64,000 nt of DNA from Cheilinus undulatus (lineage: Eukaryota; Chordata; Actinopteri; Labriformes; Labridae): positions 22,472,196-22,536,195 of the forward strand of contig NC_054873.1 of the NCBI RefSeq assembly GCF_018320785.1, written 5' to 3'. The translations under genes and the position numbers were made by a program. Each line of letters starts with the position of its first letter. Position 1 is the stretch's first letter. The notes beneath the pieces were generated by a model. That model was not told the DNA's origin. It ran no database searches and saw nothing but the letters and a program-made list of their open reading frames with translations. Shown here in pieces: positions 1-12,525 of this stretch.

Positions 1-2154
1 AAAACAAATTTTATGAAAGATGAACAAATTTTGTACTGACACCATAACATCAAATTAAATATATGATGATATATTGGGTTTTTATTTAGCCATATTTAAA
101 ATAAATTTGCTCAAGCACTTAGGCCTTTATATTGACAACTGCTTTAGCTTAATTCTCATTGCAGCGCCTCGCTATGTTTACAGAGTATTTAGGGAGTTTA
201 AGTTTAGTGTACTAATACTGTATGCTACAGTGTAATGAAGAAAAGATGCAGGAATTTGTCTTTATCCAACCCCGAGCAGTTTCATGGTGTAATGAGGAGT
301 CAAGTGAGAATGGGAATTATCGTAATGATAACAAAGGTCTATGCACCATAGCTCGGGGCTGTATTGCAGGGCATTACCATAAAGATGTGATGTGTTTGTA
401 TTGCAAGCTTTTTTGTGAGGGAGCAGGCCAAAGAGATAATAACTATTAGTAGATGACAGTGCTTTGTGGGATTCCAGCTGTGGAGCCTAAATTTCCATAC
501 AGATAGAATGGCTCTGGGTGGATGATATGTGTGTGGGGGGTGTGGGGGAAGGGCTGGGTGACTCAGTGGACTCAACACACACACACATATCACAGTCTGC
601 AAGTGGCAAATCTCAGTGTTGGACTTGGTGTTGGTGTCCCCTGTCAGACTTGGGGGTGAGGTGAGAGTCTCTGCAGGTCTCAGCGGAGGAACTGTCCAGA
701 GTCCTGAAACAGCTCGCTGCTGCTTTGCTGACAGCTCTCAAAGTCAGGAAGTGCAAATAGCTAAGGCTGTGTTTGTGAGAAAACAGGACCAGATATTTCC
801 ATCAAGATCACATGTGTAAAATACTTGTCAACACCAGGGAGTGGAGGGAAATCATGCAGAATAAACAAATAAAAGCCCCTCTATAAAAAAAAACAGACTT
901 TCAAGGTTACAAACTTTGGAACACAGGAGTGTCTAGTGCATGAAAGAGTAAAGATGGACTGTTAAGGGCATAGCATATATGCACGTAGCTGCTGCATGAA
1001 ATATGATGCTACAGTTAGCAGATTATTCTAAAATCTGGAACACAACAGACTCTTGATAGTCCACTACCTGTGAGGTGTGGGTCATGTATCAGACCAGCAG
1101 AGCCAGTGCTGTCAGTGGAGAGCTATTCTACTGGACTTGTGAGGGCAGGGCCAGCTGTAGTACTGAAGAGAGGCGTATCCAGTGATGGACTGGACATCTG
1201 GAAATTGGGCAAATGCAAGAAAGGCCACCCAGCTATGGGCTGTTTAGACCATTTATGATGGCTCAACATCACACCAATCAAAGGAAAAGCAGGAATAACA
1301 AAATACATACACACATTATACAGAATGCTGATAATAAAATTTTTCATTGTAATTTTTTTTTTTTTTTTACTAAAGAGCATTTTAGATCCAGTGTGTTTGA
1401 ATAAAAAATGTTCTCGTATCATACTCTGATCAAAAAAGATCAAAAATCTTAAAGGCAGGATCAAAATCTAAAGTTTACACAGCATCACCAAGCAAAAAGA
1501 GAATGATTTGGGGCAATAAATGACCAAAGGGAGGTGCGTAAACAGGTGAACTATCAGTAATATGCACTGTGCTTGAGAAGTACTTTCTCATATTTTGGTG
1601 ACCTTCTGGAACAAGAGCATTGCTCCTTATTTCCATATGTGTTTTGATGAAATGGTATTGTCATAAACTAGTCATAAAAGGCAAAACTATTTGAGGAAAA
1701 ATGACCATCCTACCTGTTTGTGCCTAATCATCATTATGACATGTTGTGGTTTCAAGTCATCTATATCTGCTGGTCTTGATAAATAGGGGTGATCTTTTAA
1801 AAATACCACGGTCTTATGATCCCAGTCCATCCCTGGAACTGGAGGTACTTTAATTTATACACAAAGGTTTATTACCTTATTATTACTACACCCACAGTTT
1901 TAAAGCTTCACATTCATATTTCCCAAAAACACCACTTTAACAACATAAAAAACATGCTCATAAGAAACTTCCTTAGCAACAGAAAAAGATGAAGCAATAA
2001 AAGACTTGTGGCCAGTAGATGGCAAACCTTTAAAAACATATTTCTGTTAAATTATGCAGTATTAGGGAATGTTATGCTTTTTTTTTTCAAAATAACTATT
2101 TGTTGATAACTAAAATACAAACAAGTTAGACTTCACCTGAGTCCCCTGTTAAGT
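1..2154. other. Intergenic, no gene recognised
   Basis: AT-rich single-copy-looking DNA. Open frames are short (up to 113 codons), overlap on both strands and look like no known protein. There is a GT-rich patch at 527-560, a short CA tract near 574-588 and a T-run near 1352-1368. Confidence 0.6.
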
Positions 2155-2728
2155 CAGGGGTGTCCAAACTTTTTCGTCTGAGGGCCACATACAGAATATT
2201 ATAAGGTTGATGGGGCCACTTGCTGTACCTCAACTTTAGATAAATAAAGTTAGCAAAACCAGTCTGATGTAGGTTGAGATATGTTAAGTGATTGAATATG
2301 TTTAATTAGCTAATTGATGACTGACAAGGCATTCAGCCAATCATTTTGAAGATTTTGAGAAGGCCAATTAGATTTTAGTGGGCCTGGTCAGCCCTGGCTA
2401 CCACTGGCTCCGCCCTGGAATGCCATTGGTACTGCTAGGGCATTATTAAACAAAATACCGTCATTATTTTGGATGCCATTTATAGTGCTGTCTCAATTTC
2501 ACACAAAAAAATAAAATAAAATGCATTGAATTCTTCTTGTCAAAATGTTTGTTTACAGAATTAGCATAGCAATACCTTGTGCTGAAACTAAGAAGTACAA
2601 TACAATCAAGCAGAAGCTTTTATCCTAATGTGGGCAATATTTCATTTTATTTTTAGAATTTTGGTGGGCCAATCAAAAATGTACCGTGGACCACATTTGG
2701 CCCCTGGGCAATAGTTGGGACACCGATG
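2155..2728. mobile_element. hAT-like non-autonomous element with CAGGGGTGTCC ends
   Basis: Left end is CAGGGGTGTCCAAACTTTTTC; right end is GGGCAATAGTTGGGACACCGATG, an imperfect reverse complement. Flanks tgttaagt (2147-2154) and ccttaagt (2729-2736) match at 6 of 8 bases, consistent with a decayed 8-bp hAT target duplication. The text 'gggccacat...' near the left end and 'ggaccacatttggcccctgg' near the right are typical of this fish repeat. No coding capacity remains. Confidence 0.75.
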
Positions 2729-2736
2729 CCTTAAGT

Positions 2737-3289
2737 GAAGGAAGGGTAGACAGTTTTGCTTTGTCCAAAGCTGTAACATCAAATACATGTAAATTAGCAA
2801 CCGTCTCATTTTGGTTTTCTTTTGCTATTGATTGCTTCTTAGGTTTATCTTTTTGCTAACTGTTAGTCAGCGTTAACTATTGTTTAAAACATTTGATGGA
2901 GATTTGGATCCTGCAATGATCCCTGCATTACATCTTTAATGCTTTGAAGGCATGCCTCTTCTGTTAATATGGCATAATCATTTGCAGGAAGTGTTAACAG
3001 ACAGGGGAGATGGTTCCACCAAAAAACAAGCCTCATAAGGTCTACTGTGCAAGTTTTTGCACTGTTGCTATTTAGTAGACTTAGCCCTGCTCAAGACAAA
3101 TGTTATAGGTTGAAAGGTCTGCAGCCAAAAGCATTCTTTCCCCTTTCCTGTAGAATTAAAGCAGGTTTGGCCCAGATCTTTTGTCAGATTATTTTGGTTT
3201 GGTGAAATCAGTTTGCTCTCCTTTGGACTGTGCTAACTAGTTTTAACAATGGGCCAAGCTAAGCTAACATTCTCTTGACAAATGAAGAG
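2737..3289. other. Intergenic, nothing recognised
   Basis: No repeat structure and no supportable open frame between the hAT-like element and the pentamer array. Confidence 0.6.
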
Positions 3290-3291
3290 GA

Positions 3292-3972
3292 TAAGATATG
3301 ATATGATAAAATATGATTTGCGATGCAATACGATGCAGTATGGTACAACACGGTGGGATATTATACAATGCGATGCGATGTGATACGATACGATACAATA
3401 CGATATGATACAATATAATATGATATGGTACGATACGATACAATTTACAATATGGTACAATACGATACGATACTACACGGTACGATACTAGAAGATACAA
3501 TACGATATGGTACTATACAATACGATATGGTACGGTATGGTACGTATGATACTAGAAGATACCATACGATATGGTACGATATGGTACGATACAATAAGGT
3601 ACAGTGCGATACTAGAAGATACCATACGATATGGTACGATATGGAACTATACAATACGATACGGTACGGTATGGTATGGTATGATACTAGAAGATACCAT
3701 ACGATATGGTACGATATGGTACGATACAATAAGGTACAGTGCGATACTAGAAGATACAATACAATACGATACGATACGATACGATACTAGGAGATACTAG
3801 AAGATACAATACAATATGGTACGAAATGGTACAATACAATATGATACGACACAGCACGGTATGGTACGATACTAGAAGATTCAATGTAATATGATATGGT
3901 ACAATGCAATACAATACAATGCAGTATGACGGTGCGATACAATGAGATGCAATATATATGGTATGATATGAT
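3292..3972. repeat. GATAC-type pentanucleotide array with higher-order duplication
   Basis: About 680 bp built from 5-base units (gatac, aatac, ggtac, gatat and variants). A marker block, actagaagata, recurs at 3551, 3611, 3686 and 3746, with further close variants nearby. A segment of about 65 bases at 3551 is repeated at 3686, giving a 135-bp higher-order unit made of sub-blocks of about 60 and 75 bp. Because stop codons are rare in these units, long frames of Tyr/Ile/Ser-rich peptide stay open on both strands; these are artefacts, not genes. Confidence 0.97.
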
Positions 3973-4200
3973 ACACTTTATTGTGCCCTTAGGGAAATTT
4001 TCTTGGATCTGAAGTGCTGCACACACTAAGCTGCTATAAAACAAAACATAAGGAATGAACAGAACAATAGCAAAAATAATCTACAAGTACAGAGTTATAC
4101 TTACCAGAATAGATCCAACTACACAATGCACACCCATTGCACCCATTTCAGATATTGCACATACCCATATTGCACAGATTCTCATAGAAAAAGTAAAGAC
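3966..4200 (-). mobile_element. LINE 3' tail (antisense), adjoining the pentamer array
   Basis: Read on the minus strand, the segment near 3966-4005 is a LINE-type terminus: ccaagaaaatttccctaagggcacaataaagtgtatc. Fish L2/Rex-like LINEs often end in a similar 'ccctcgggatcaataaagtatct' motif followed by short tandem repeats. The body then runs into degenerate sequence (caatagcaaaaataatctac) toward 4200. The array lies exactly where the LINE tail repeat would be. Confidence 0.55.
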
Positions 4201-4632
4201 AAATGACAATAATAACAATGAGGAAAAGAGGTGACACTTCTTCAAGAAAGCAAAATCCTAAAAATGTTGTACACTATAACTGCCTTCACAAACTAATTAC
4301 TCCAATAAATGTTCTCTCTATATGCACTGAACAGCAGCTAAGAGTGTGTCATCATTATGACCCAGAAAGGACAGGCAGATAAAAAGATTCAGGGCTGAGA
4401 GAGGCAGAGAAAGCAGGCACAGGAGGTAACTATAATGAATCATCTTTGGGAGAAGGTTAGGTTAATAATAGCAGGTGTGATGGTGGAGAATTTAAGTCAG
4501 CTGCCTCCTGAGTTCTGGTCAATCCGCTGGTGTAAATAAGTCCACAAACATCTGTAAACAATGATGCACATGTTTTCTGTCAAACAAACACAGCTGTTCA
4601 AAATGAGGCCCAAGAGATTGAACCAGTAAAAG

Positions 4633-4652
4633 GGCCTCGGGATTCCGAGGCC
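4633..4652. other. 8-bp perfect hairpin ggcctcgg/ccgaggcc
   Basis: Inverted repeat with a 4-base loop (gatt) in a GC-rich patch of otherwise AT-rich DNA. Confidence 0.85.
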
Positions 4653-7600
4653 GAGCTGCTTTTTCTATTTGGTCGACTTCCAGAGCCAGACATGCTGTGT
4701 ACGTTTATGTAAGTGTGAGTCTAACAGAGAGGAGACAAAGATAGTGCGAGCAGAGAGCGTGAGGACACTAATCAACCTGTAATTATCCCCCCGGTGTGTG
4801 AACTGCCCGGCTCTGCGTCCTTGATAGATTCACCTGACCCAATAACACAACACGCAGGGCCACAATGGACTGCAGGCGGGATGAAGACAACACCATAGAT
4901 CAGCCGGGGGATCGGCAATGAGACAAAGACCTAACATCTGGGAGCCACAGTGAAATTAAAGAACCAAAAGACTGAACCAATCCTGTTACGGCTCTCTGTT
5001 AATAGCCCGGGAGCTGCTTGAGAAACGGCACAGAGTGAGGTAACGCAGGATTCAATTTCATTTGATATTAAAGAAACACCCCTTGGCATCTCTCTCCCTC
5101 CTTCCCGCATACTCTCTCTCTCTGCTGCTCACATCACTCTGCTACCTTAGAGTGATGTATTAAGCCATTCAAATTAACAATGGAATGACTTATTCTAATA
5201 CAGCTGTCCTGAGGAGAGCCTGAGATGCCCGGGTGGAGTGGGACATCAACAGCACACAAACCTCAGGTGGAGCAGCGATGCATGTCTCTCCTTCCAGATA
5301 GCCCAAACAATCTGGCCTGCACACCATCCAAACAGACTCACATTCATGTGGTCATGATGATGGAGAGAGGGTGAATGAATAACACCCATCATCACTAGAG
5401 CGAAAACTCCATCTCCCAAAGATGAGTAAATACATGTTGTTTCTGAGACAGAAAAAGAATCAGTAAATACAACAGAAGAAAACGGCTTATTTTGAGGTTT
5501 GAGGCAAAGAAAAAGTGTAAAAAAGGAGCTTGTAAAATCTCGCATTACTGCCTCTCATGTGGTCTCTGTGTGATACAGACTTTTAAAACATTCATACTAA
5601 GGCCTTGGTCAGCTGAATACAAATGAGGATACAGTGGGTGCCCCGTCTGTCCCTGAGGGGGTGTACAGAAATAGATCGCAGAAAAGCACAGTTTGATTGA
5701 TGCTGCTACACTCTGAATAATGATCGGTTCAGAGGTCAAACTACTTCAACGGCATGCATTATATCATTAATTACAGACATCAATAAACAATAGGACACTG
5801 CCCATATGTTTTAAGCGTGCTTATGCTGCCTCTTTTTCCTTGCTGGATCATTTCACAATTAGTAACCATTACACATTGACCTTAAAAAGAGAAACGACAT
5901 GAATCTGCTATTGATCGCATTCTGTGAGAAAAATGTGGCGTAGTAATTACACGTGATGAGAGAAGCACATTTCGAACTCACAGTTACATATGCAATTAAA
6001 ATATTATTCATTACCTCTTAAATAAAAGCCTGGTTCTGGAATCCCATTAAATTTGGGATAATTGTGTGTGTTTAATTATAAGCCACGGCAGGAAGGGAGG
6101 AAAGAAGGAAAGGAGGAAGTTTCGGAGAAAGTAGCAGAATGTGCTGTGACCTAGATAGAGGAGGAGACATTTTGTTTTAAAAACGACCTTGCTGCGAAAC
6201 CTCCGCTCAGAATAGCTCAGATAGTTTTCCATAGACTCAGTCAGTGCACAGACTCATCACTATGCATTCTGGTTTAATGGAAATTTAAGAGGGGAATCCT
6301 GCCATCGAATACTTTTTTTCAAATGCTTTTTTTTTTTCTTTTGCTGATCAGAAGAACTCGAGATCAGTCAGAAAATGGCACAGTGATACTGTGATATAGT
6401 TAAAGTGGTAAAAGCAGCAGCTAACATCGTTACACTTTAATGTGAGGTGAAGACAAATACAGCAACATACAATTTTAAAAGGGGTTTTAAATTGAGACCA
6501 GTCTATATGGCTGTGTCCAAAACCACAAACTGATGTGTTGCCTGCTAACTACTAGGCAAGGTGTCCATATTTCTGAAGTGAAAACAGAGAAATTTTTTCA
6601 GTTTTGTGCATGAAAAACTCTAAATATTGTCATGATGATTTACCAAATTAAAGTTTTATGTATTTTGTCAAAAGTTTTGCAGGAGGCAGCCATGAGGCCT
6701 CATTCTGAGACCGTATTGTGTTAAAAAGTAATCAGTAATAGTGGAATCAATAATCAAAGCTAATAATCAAATAAAACAGGTAACAGGAAACTCTTCCACT
6801 CCTAATCTTCTTGTATCAGTTGTTCCAAGTTTCAGCATTTTTCCCCCAAAATCCAGGATTTTTAAATTTTATTTTCATTAGAATATTTTCCATTAAAGAA
6901 TTACCATGGCGCTGAATCAAGCTACATTTTAACTAGCAAAAAAAGCAAGCTGACTTTTATTTTGAAGGAACATTAGACTACTCACAGGAGGTATCTGAAT
7001 TTAGCAGTAGCACTTAACCGCCCATCAAAAATCAGTCTGTAGTGTAACAAGGAGAAGGAATTTTTTTCAAATTCATGGTAAAAATCTGGGATATTTCCAG
7101 GTACGGCATAAACCTGCATGTCTCTTAAAATGGGGACTGTCCCCAGAAATCGAGGACGTCTGGTCACCCTATGGCTAGTACACTGTCAAACAATAGTCTA
7201 TATTATGTATATAAGTCAGCAAGTGGTGTTTTTTTAATTTGAAACCAGACTTCTATAGCTCGCTCCTCATCTCTTCTTTAGCTAGCAGCTGGAGGCTACA
7301 TTCGCAATTGCTAGCATAACACACAAAAAACAGCCTACTAATGTACTGTACTACACCACACTCAAACAGTATGTAATGATACTGCATACTCACCTGATAT
7401 TAAGCATGTTTGCACCGTACTACACCCTTTCCCTCTTTGTCATGACTCCATCAATCAGGTAGCCTACTCAGGTCCTAGCTACGCTGAATGAGCAAGCTTC
7501 TATCTAGCTCAAACTTAGGGTATTATTAGAAATGTAGTTACAGCTACATATTTGTGGGTTTATTTGAACAAATGTCAAACATTAACCAGGTAGGTAAGCT

Positions 7601-8094
7601 ATTTGTTTGCCATTTGCTTGCAGACTGTTGAGCTGCCATGAGTTTGAAGAACAACACTCTGTGAAGCAGGTGAGTGTAAAAAATGAGCTACTTAATGATT
7701 CCTAAAATGAAGGCTTGTCTAGAATACATTAAATTGCATATTTTAAATTTATAACACGACACACTTAATTCCACACCTTACTAAGTATAAATAGCTTAAT
7801 GCTGGATACAATCTCTTTCAACTTGTTAGGCAGCTAGCTCCTACAGCTAGCTGTAACTTTATAAAGCCGTTATCCAGACTGCCATGACATTGCACAGTAA
7901 TCAGTGACTGCAACGTGTCTTTGTTACATTTCACCTTTTTTGCTAAGTTAATGACAATGTTAGCCTATAATATGACAGTAATGGTAATTTAAATAATGCA
8001 CTAAAGGGTAGACATGAAAGTCAGATCTGTCTTTATTTAACTCTTGGCATTAAAACCTATTCCACTGAATGGCATCTGTTGTATAATATTAAAC

Positions 8095-8130
8095 ACTATG
8101 GCTGTTAAATACTGGTTTAACAGCCATAGT
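8095..8130. other. 15-bp perfect hairpin with 6-base loop
   Basis: Left arm actatggctgttaaa (8095-8109) and right arm tttaacagccatagt (8116-8130) are exact reverse complements around the loop tactgg. No surrounding terminal repeat was recognised. Confidence 0.9.
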
Positions 8131-8377
8131 AGCTAGACATCTATGCTCATTCAAAGGCAAAAGGACAAGAAATATGACATCTCTCGTAGCCTAACAAAGG
8201 TATTTTCTTCGTAATGGAAAGCTTCACTTCACTCTTCTGAAAGCTTTTATACTTTTACTCACAGGTTAAAATTTATGTAGCTGATAGGTTAACAGTGTTA
8301 ATTTTGACAGCTATTTTAAATGCTGTCTTAGTCTTTTCATTCAAAATTTTCATTTGTTTTAATCTCAGTGTAATCGT

Positions 8378-8467
8378 TAGTGATGTGTCCTTTGTGAATG
8401 AGCTGGTTCAAAGAGCCAAATGATATGATCCAGATCCCACCTGAGAGCCGTTTTATATCATTATTAC

Positions 8468-8500
<33 letters not shown>

Positions 8501-8809
8501 CATATGTGTTTGTGTGTTATGTGACTGATTAATAGGGATAATCTTTTCTCAAACACCTCTCTACCACAGGCACACCATGCATTAAGGTAAAAGTATATTT
8601 TGAAAATTAAATACATGATATTTTCATTATTCACAATGCATTGAGTGCAGTTTAAGTAAAATATTAGCACAAATATCAGTCATATGTCATGAAAATGAAG
8701 CCAAGCTGGTACCCAAATGAAGAGACATTTGAGAGCCAAAAGAGCCGGCTCTTGCTGAGCCAAGCCAAATTATCTGGATCACTTAAAAGTGATTAAATTC
8801 CCATCACTA
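8378..8809. mobile_element. hAT-like non-autonomous element inside TTTTAGTC repeat
   Basis: Ends TAGTGATG...CATCACTA. Complementary inner motifs are gagctggttcaaagagcc (left) and gagccggctcttgctgag (right). The flanks gtaatcgt (8370-8377) and gtagtcat (8810-8817) agree at 6 of 8 bases, fitting an old 8-bp target duplication. It carries an internal (TTA)n run. It splits the host repeat, so it inserted later. Confidence 0.75.
8458..8502. repeat. (ATT)n microsatellite
   Basis: About 13 units of a TTA/ATT repeat with one interruption (actatt), lying inside the hAT-like element. Confidence 0.95.
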
Positions 8810-8880
8810 GTAGTCATTACAGTTTTAGCCCAGATTTATTCAATGAAAACTCAAAAAAATGTTAGTCCAGTTTTAATAAA

Positions 8881-11686
8881 CAGACCTTTACATTGTAGTC
8901 ATTATTTTTGTCAAAATGTTAATTCTCTTTGAAGCAATCAAATTTTCCAAATTGTAAAATATCATAACTGTAACACACTCATAATGTATTATTAATACTT
9001 TAATTAATTTCAAATGATACAAACATATCTTTATTGAAATACTTTTGTGTATCGTAGTGACAACAGGGATGGGATCATTCATTTTTTTAATTGATATTGA
9101 TACCTCTCTTGATACTGTGAATCTCTTCCCAAACAAATGCATTTATTCAAGCTCCTTGCCAAAACTGTTTTTAACCCTCGTCTAATAGTCATTTCACCAA
9201 GCTGACCTTAAACACATCATAATGCAACATGTTGCGTCTTCTAGTTAGTTTATCTGATTATGTTTACTCTATACAAAGTTTGGGTGTTTGGATGATGAAG
9301 AAGACTGTCCTGCAGCTGCATGCAGTATTTGGATTCATCTCCTAGCAGCAGCATGCAGAGCTGAGCTTTTTCAACCAGGTACTGCATTTTGGTTTGATTT
9401 GATGCAAAAAACTTCCCTTGACGTACACAGAGGAGCAAAATAGATTAACTTGCCTCTTACTTGAGGACCCCTGAATTGTTGCATTGTCAAATTTACTACA
9501 TTGACAAATATGTAAACTTTTTTTCAATGCTGCCTATTTTGAGATTTTTTCCACAGTTTGCCACTGCCTGCGCATAAGTTCAAGTGTGTGCTGTCCCAGC
9601 CCGGCCTCCCCTGCTGGCTCCCTCAGAGCAGCTCGGCTCGGGCCGGTGGCTTCAACCTGCAGGCAGCCACAGGACAGCCCGAGCGGAGCTGTCTGCCACT
9701 CCTGTGCTTCATTAGGAAACAAAATATAAGGTTTCCACTCCATTAGGAATGACTTTAGGAGTGAAAGCACATAAGACGCCGACTCACCTCATCAACAATG
9801 CATTGCAATAACGGCTGAGGATGAATGAGAGCGAGCAGAGGAGGGGAGAGAGAAAACAGCATTAGCCTGTATACAATGTCTTTACAACAGAGTGGAGGGG
9901 AGAAAAAAATCATTAATGCAATAAAATGTGGTCAGATTAATCAAATGCCTCAAACTCTTATGAAAATATTACAGGGGGAGAATTTTCTATTACATCTAAT
10001 GGTATCTAATCTAATACTGGCAGTTAAAGGCTTGGGCATCTATTTATTGTGAAACACAATTTAGGAAGTTCAAAGGGAGGCAGTGAAGCATGAGTGCTGC
10101 ATAGCCGTCAGGAACAGAGGCACAGATCTTTTCCCGCTATTTTCTTTCTTTCAACTCATAAAAGCTTACCATTAATGATTGGACGTCTGAGATGTTTTTT
10201 AGGGGATACACAAGGGGAACAGCGATATGTAATTAGCATGTCATAATCAAAATGACCCACTCGGACACTTTATGATCAGCAAGACAAAATTACTGCACCA
10301 CTGGTGGCAATCTGTGGGCATGTGTTAACACCATTAACATAATGAAAATACACAAATGTTAATAGCCCTCCTCCTCACACGCAACAGACAAGGAGCTGAA
10401 GCAAAATGTTAATTTCACAGAGCGTTTTCACTAACCTGCAGGTTGTGAGGAAATGCAGGGATGAAAAAAACACAATCTTTCTGTAAATGGCTTGGAAGAC
10501 AAAAAAAGTCTCCTTGTCTCTTAAAACAATCGCTGGAAAGTATCATTCCCCTGCCGCACATCTCCAGTGAAAGACTCTATGGAAGATCTCATTTTCAATT
10601 AAAATCTCATTTGCTTGGAAGTTGAAATGAAATCATGTTGTGAATTAGCACATGAATTTACATACTGGGATGACTGCCAGTGTGCAGGGAGACTAATTTA
10701 CCTTAAAGATTGATTTATAAAAAAAAAAAAAAAGATCTCTGTGATGGCATGGGAGCAATGATGCATAAGTGAGATCTGGGGGAACATTTACCAACATCCA
10801 GCAGCAATGAAGGAGTGGATTGTGAGATGTAACTAGTGATGGGAAAGCAACTTTGTGCAGCTGAAGATTTCTTTTTCTAAAGATGGAAAAAGTGTCTGCA
10901 AAGTTATGGAGGAAAAACAAGACAGAAAATCTTTTACAAAGTTTGCACTATTCACGTATCGGATATTTGGCTGATGGCTTTTTGAGAATGCATCATAGTC
11001 AGTCATTCACTCATACACTAGTTCCTGACAATTTCCTTAAATGTATGGGGTGAGCTGCAGGGGTGAACAAGAGCAGAAGACTATTTTACTCCTAACATTA
11101 TCTGGGATGTTTCCCACTGCTGCTGTGGTAAAATTGCCATGTAAAGTCAGGTTGATCTGATATATCATAGCAGGACATTTCAGGAAGACTGCAAGTGAGC
11201 AGGTTGGGTTGATGATGTTTGTACGCGTTACCAGTGTAGAACTGATGTAATCTCTTTCCACTTGGGGCAGGACCATTTGATCCAATTCACTGACAACTTA
11301 TTGAAGAAAAGGATCTGGTCCAATTAATTTGATCTGAGGCAAATGTTTATGGAATTCCAATTTCTTTTACAAAACATGAGAAAAAAGGAAAATGCATCTA
11401 TTCAAAATCTAATAAGCACAGGAAAATATTAAGTTACTTCAATACAGCAAAATAGTGAAACAAACACACCAGTTAAGACACGATTTTTTTCTTCTACCAA
11501 ACCTCTTTGATTTGGAATTATTTAGTCTACATGTCATTCAGACACCATTAACTCCACTCGCTTTAGCCAGCAGCTATTATCTGTTTATCTAAACAGTTTA
11601 TCTGCTCCTGAAATTAAATCCCGCTTGGTGAAATGTTCCCTGTTTAATGTTATGTCATGGGGCTAAAATAATCTATATCAAAAAAT
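8881..11686. other. Intergenic, no gene recognised
   Basis: AT-rich apart from a GC-rich island at about 9560-9760 that gives overlapping short open frames on both strands (62 and 78 codons). Neither resembles a known exon and no splice-bounded model is convincing. The island could be a conserved non-coding or regulatory block. Confidence 0.5.
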
Positions 11687-11860
11687 TAATCACTGTCAGA
11701 AAGTATTCAACCCCTTGGATGTTTTACCCTTTTATGAATTCTATAAACTAATCATGGTCAATATAATATGGCTTTTTCCCCCCAAAAAAATTAATGCCAA
11801 AGTTTCTACAAAGTAATGTCAAATAAAAACAGGTTAGGTAAAATAAGTGATGGCATAAAT

Positions 11861-12272
11861 TTTTTAAATTTTTATCTAACCTTTATTTAACCAGGAGAAA
11901 ACCTCATTGAGATTAAAAATCTCTTTTTCAAGAGTGTCCTGGCCAAGACAGCAGCAGAGTTTCAGACATACATAAAAACAGTCATAAAACATAATACAAG
12001 ATATGTAGTCCATATGCAAAAAAAACACAAGAATTTAGGCAGCAGCTATTTACCAGAGACAGCCAGCGTTAGTCAAAGCATTTGCATCCAGAAGTGTCTG
12101 CTTCCAAGTCTTTCAATCTTCTCTTAAAAGTGTCCAATGAGATCAGTTCATTGGGTTTCAACTCTTTTTGTAAATCATTCCAGGCTGAGGGAGCAACAAA
12201 TTTAAATGCCTTTTTCCCCAGTTCAGTTCTGACCTTTGGGACGGACAGCAAGTAAAGATCCTGGGAACGAAG
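11861..12272 (-). mobile_element. 5'-truncated LINE 3' end inserted in the Tc1 relic
   Basis: On the minus strand an open frame of 60 codons (12251..12069) begins with a VPKVRTELGKKAFKF-like stretch and continues APSAWNDLQKELK...LDTFKRRLKDL. This is the C-terminal tail typical of fish non-LTR retrotransposon reverse-transcriptase ORFs (L2/CR1-like by recollection). It is followed by a short 3' UTR ending cctggttaaataaaggttagat. It interrupts the Tc1 sequence between gtgatggcataaa and aaatattcac, which are contiguous at 26.34 kb. Confidence 0.75.
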
Positions 12273-12525
12273 AAATATTCACCCCCTTTAAAGGAACTAA
12301 CCTAATTCAACATACATCCAGTCAATTGGTGCAAGTAGTCTCACAATTAGTGAAATAGGGATCACCTGAGTGCAGTGAATGAGTCTCAAGTAATTGTAGC
12401 GACAAGAACTGTGTGTGCAAGGTCCAGTCACTGGTTAATCAGTATTCCTGGCTACCATTACACCATGAAGACAAAAGAACACTCCAAGCAAATCAGAGAA
12501 AAGGTTGTTGAAAAGTGTAAGTCAG

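Larger units (their letters stand above)
4200..8292. other. Intergenic, no gene; includes possible conserved non-coding blocks
   Basis: No exon is supportable. The segment about 4620-5060 is more GC-rich and less degenerate (for example cctgtaattatccccccggtgtgtg, ccttgatagattcacctg) and looks like a conserved non-coding candidate. Open frames at 5246-5739 and elsewhere are short and unlike known proteins. A perfect hairpin sits at 8095-8130. Confidence 0.5.
8293..8880. mobile_element. TTTTAGTC-type interspersed repeat, copy 1, interrupted
   Basis: Starts cagtgttaattttgacagctattttaaa and resumes after the insertion with cattacagttttagcccag...gttagtccagttttaataaa. The same opening is at 15481 (ggcagctattttaaatttagttttagtc) and 31831 (gtgttaatttcgacagctatttttgatt). 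Class unknown; a common-looking fish repeat. Confidence 0.6.

Noticed and set aside
1123..1464. 113-codon minus-strand frame
   Set aside because: Includes a poly-Lys run from a T tract and no domain; looks like chance.
3425..3800. Open frames of 97-121 codons on plus and minus strands
   Set aside because: They are translations of the GATAC-type array and appear in several frames of both strands.
3292..3972. CRISPR-like array
   Set aside because: Units are contiguous 5-mers without unique spacers, and the genome is eukaryotic.
9534..9770. GC-rich island with frames on both strands, considered as a coding exon
   Set aside because: Neither frame resembles a known protein and the strands are equally open; more likely non-coding.
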